A DNA stretch of 64,000 bases from Salaquimonas sp. (GTDB lineage Bacteria; Pseudomonadota; Alphaproteobacteria; Rhizobiales; Rhizobiaceae), in assembly GCA_022340185.1 (NCBI GenBank), contig JAJDOK010000044.1, positions 19,124 through 83,123 on the forward strand, in the 5' to 3' direction. This document shows positions 62,961-64,000 of the stretch, one piece after another; within the stretch, counting starts at the first letter, position 1, and each line of letters opens with the position of its first letter. Under the pieces are notes generated by a model that saw nothing but the letters and a program-made list of their open reading frames with translations, searched no databases and was not told the DNA's origin. Made by a program: the position numbers and the translations under genes.

Positions 62961-64000
62961 TCATGGCGAGCCGGAATCGGCAACCATCGTGGGATAGTCC
63001 AGCAAGCCACGGGCCGTTGCGGTGTAGACGGTCGATGGGTCAATCGGATTCAGGGCGCTGCCGGTCCTGATCCGTTCGGGCAGGTCGGGATTGGATATGA
63101 AAAGGCGTCCGAACGAAATGAGGTCGGCCTGCCCCGATTCGATATAGGCCATGGCGCGCTCCGGGGTGAAGCCGACGCCGGCGATGTAGCATCCCGAATA
63201 GAGCGGCCTGAGATAGGCGTGATAGTCGAATGACAAGCTGTTGTCGGCGACATGCAGGTAGGCGAGATCGAAATCGCCGAGCGTCCTTGCGATGTATCCG
63301 AAGGTCTCCTGCGGGTTTTCGTCGACGACGACGCCATATTTGTTGAACTCGGGAGAGATTTTCGCGCCTGTTCTGTCGGACCCCACGACCGCGGCGACCG
63401 CCTCCACTGTTTCGAAGAACATCCGGCAACGATTTGCGACCGATCCGCCATAGGCGTCCAGGCGCAGGTTCGTGCCCGACGAGAAGAACTGTTCAAACAG
63501 ATATCCGGACGATGCATGCACCTCGACACCGTCGAACCCTGCGGCGACTGCCCGCTTTGCGGTCTCGGCGAAGTCCCCGACGATGTCTGCAATCTGCGCC
63601 GCGGAAAGCTCTTGCGGGACCACTCCCTCGACCTTGCCGTACATGGTCCGCACAGGGCCGCCCCAGGCAACCGCGGAAGGAGCGACCGGATGCCCGGCTC
63701 CCGGAATGATGTCAGGGTGGCCGCACGCGCCGGAGTGGAAGATCTGGGCGAACATCAGGCCGCCGGCGGCGTGGACCGCGTCCGTAACATTGCGCCAGCC
63801 CTGCACCTGTTCAGCCGAATGCAGCCCGCTGCTGTGCGGGCTGCAGGCCGCGTTGAGCGACACCCGATTGTTGCCCGAGACAAGCAGTCCGGCACCAGCC
63901 CTTTGGGCGAAATAGGCCGCGTGGAGCGCTGTTGGCACGCCGTCCGTGTCGCAACGCTCCCGGGTCATTGGAGCAAGGACGCATCGATTCTTCAACTCGA
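62961..64000 (-). CDS. NADH:flavin oxidoreductase (Old Yellow Enzyme family), 5' end beyond window
   Basis: At least 345 residues of an FMN-binding TIM-barrel ene-reductase. Family features: L-K-N-R-C-V-L-A-P-M-T-R, H-S-G-A-C-G-H-P, G-F-D-G-V-E-V-H-A-S-S-G-Y-L (the usual H-x-A-x-G-Y-L, with S-S at the variable site), N-L-R-L-D-A-Y-G-G-S-V-A-N-R and G-F-T-P-E-R-A. It would reduce activated C=C bonds or nitro groups with NAD(P)H. The frame continues off the end of the window, so about 15-20 N-terminal residues are missing. It stands alone after the non-coding tract. Confidence 0.87.
   Translation of the reverse strand, partial: ELKNRCVLAPMTRERCDTDGVPTALHAAYFAQRAGAGLLVSGNNRVSLNAACSPHSSGLHSAEQVQGWRNVTDAVHAAGGLMFAQIFHSGACGHPDIIPGAGHPVAPSAVAWGGPVRTMYGKVEGVVPQELSAAQIADIVGDFAETAKRAVAAGFDGVEVHASSGYLFEQFFSSGTNLRLDAYGGSVANRCRMFFETVEAVAAVVGSDRTGAKISPEFNKYGVVVDENPQETFGYIARTLGDFDLAYLHVADNSLSFDYHAYLRPLYSGCYIAGVGFTPERAMAYIESGQADLISFGRLFISNPDLPERIRTGSALNPIDPSTVYTATARGLLDYPTMVADSGSP

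Overview
The window reads as chromosomal DNA of an alphaproteobacterium of the order Hyphomicrobiales (Rhizobiales), from a Mesorhizobium/Hoeflea/Phyllobacteriaceae-like lineage. Supporting signs are a SAM-II riboswitch in front of metZ, a class I lysyl-tRNA synthetase, a PodJ polarity protein with the Sel1/peptidoglycan-binding C-terminus, the murA-DUF2948-hisD-UPF0262-phosphatase-infA-maf gene order, DUF6460 and TIGR02186 proteins, and two kinds of palindromic repeat familiar from rhizobial genomes. The DNA is GC-rich, so long open frames occur antisense to almost every gene; those are left out. I see no CRISPR array, prophage, transposase or known defence island.

Layout. 1-13 kb: metZ under SAM-II control, a long-form dCTP deaminase, a pentapeptide-repeat protein, a membrane glycosyltransferase with an MshEN-like N-terminus, a periplasmic binding protein, a fatty-acid hydroxylase, TerB, lysK, a degenerate nuclease-fold protein, an S24 repressor, a DsbA-like isomerase and a methyltransferase. 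13-24 kb: a beta-oxidation cluster on the minus strand (two acyl-CoA dehydrogenases, DUF1330, GST, thiolase, PaiB-like protein, FadJ). A MerR regulator lies upstream, and a MerR-type operator/promoter sits in front of the first dehydrogenase. A LuxR-type regulator and two paralogous secreted Cys-rich proteins lie between regulator and target. 24.5-31 kb: podJ followed by a TauE-TIGR02186-DUF3429 series.

31-37.9 kb: the PdeM/helicase half of the ligase-associated DNA repair system, RNase T2, DUF6460, a histone-deacetylase-family enzyme and a MATE exporter. 38-41.5 kb: a secreted arylsulfatase and a TlpA-like thioredoxin with lower-GC flanks, possibly acquired. 41.5-44.9 kb: ArsC, PyrD, DUF952, a secreted coiled-coil protein and a thioesterase. 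44.9-51.6 kb: a two-subunit sodium:solute symporter with a CrbS/CrbR-like two-component system, in which the kinase itself carries a symporter domain; this looks like an acetate/short-acid sensing and uptake unit. 51.7-56 kb: mscL, dgkA, DUF423 and an orphan 906-residue glycoside-hydrolase-like protein. 56-64 kb: tRNA-Thr, the conserved murA-to-maf housekeeping block, tRNA-Phe, a non-coding tract, and an Old Yellow Enzyme cut by the window end.

The points most worth a second look are the orphan carbohydrate-enzyme-like protein, the paralogous Cys-rich secreted pair, the MerR regulatory architecture with its duplicated leader, the degenerate nuclease-fold protein, and the acidic repeat linker and palindrome-rich promoter of podJ.
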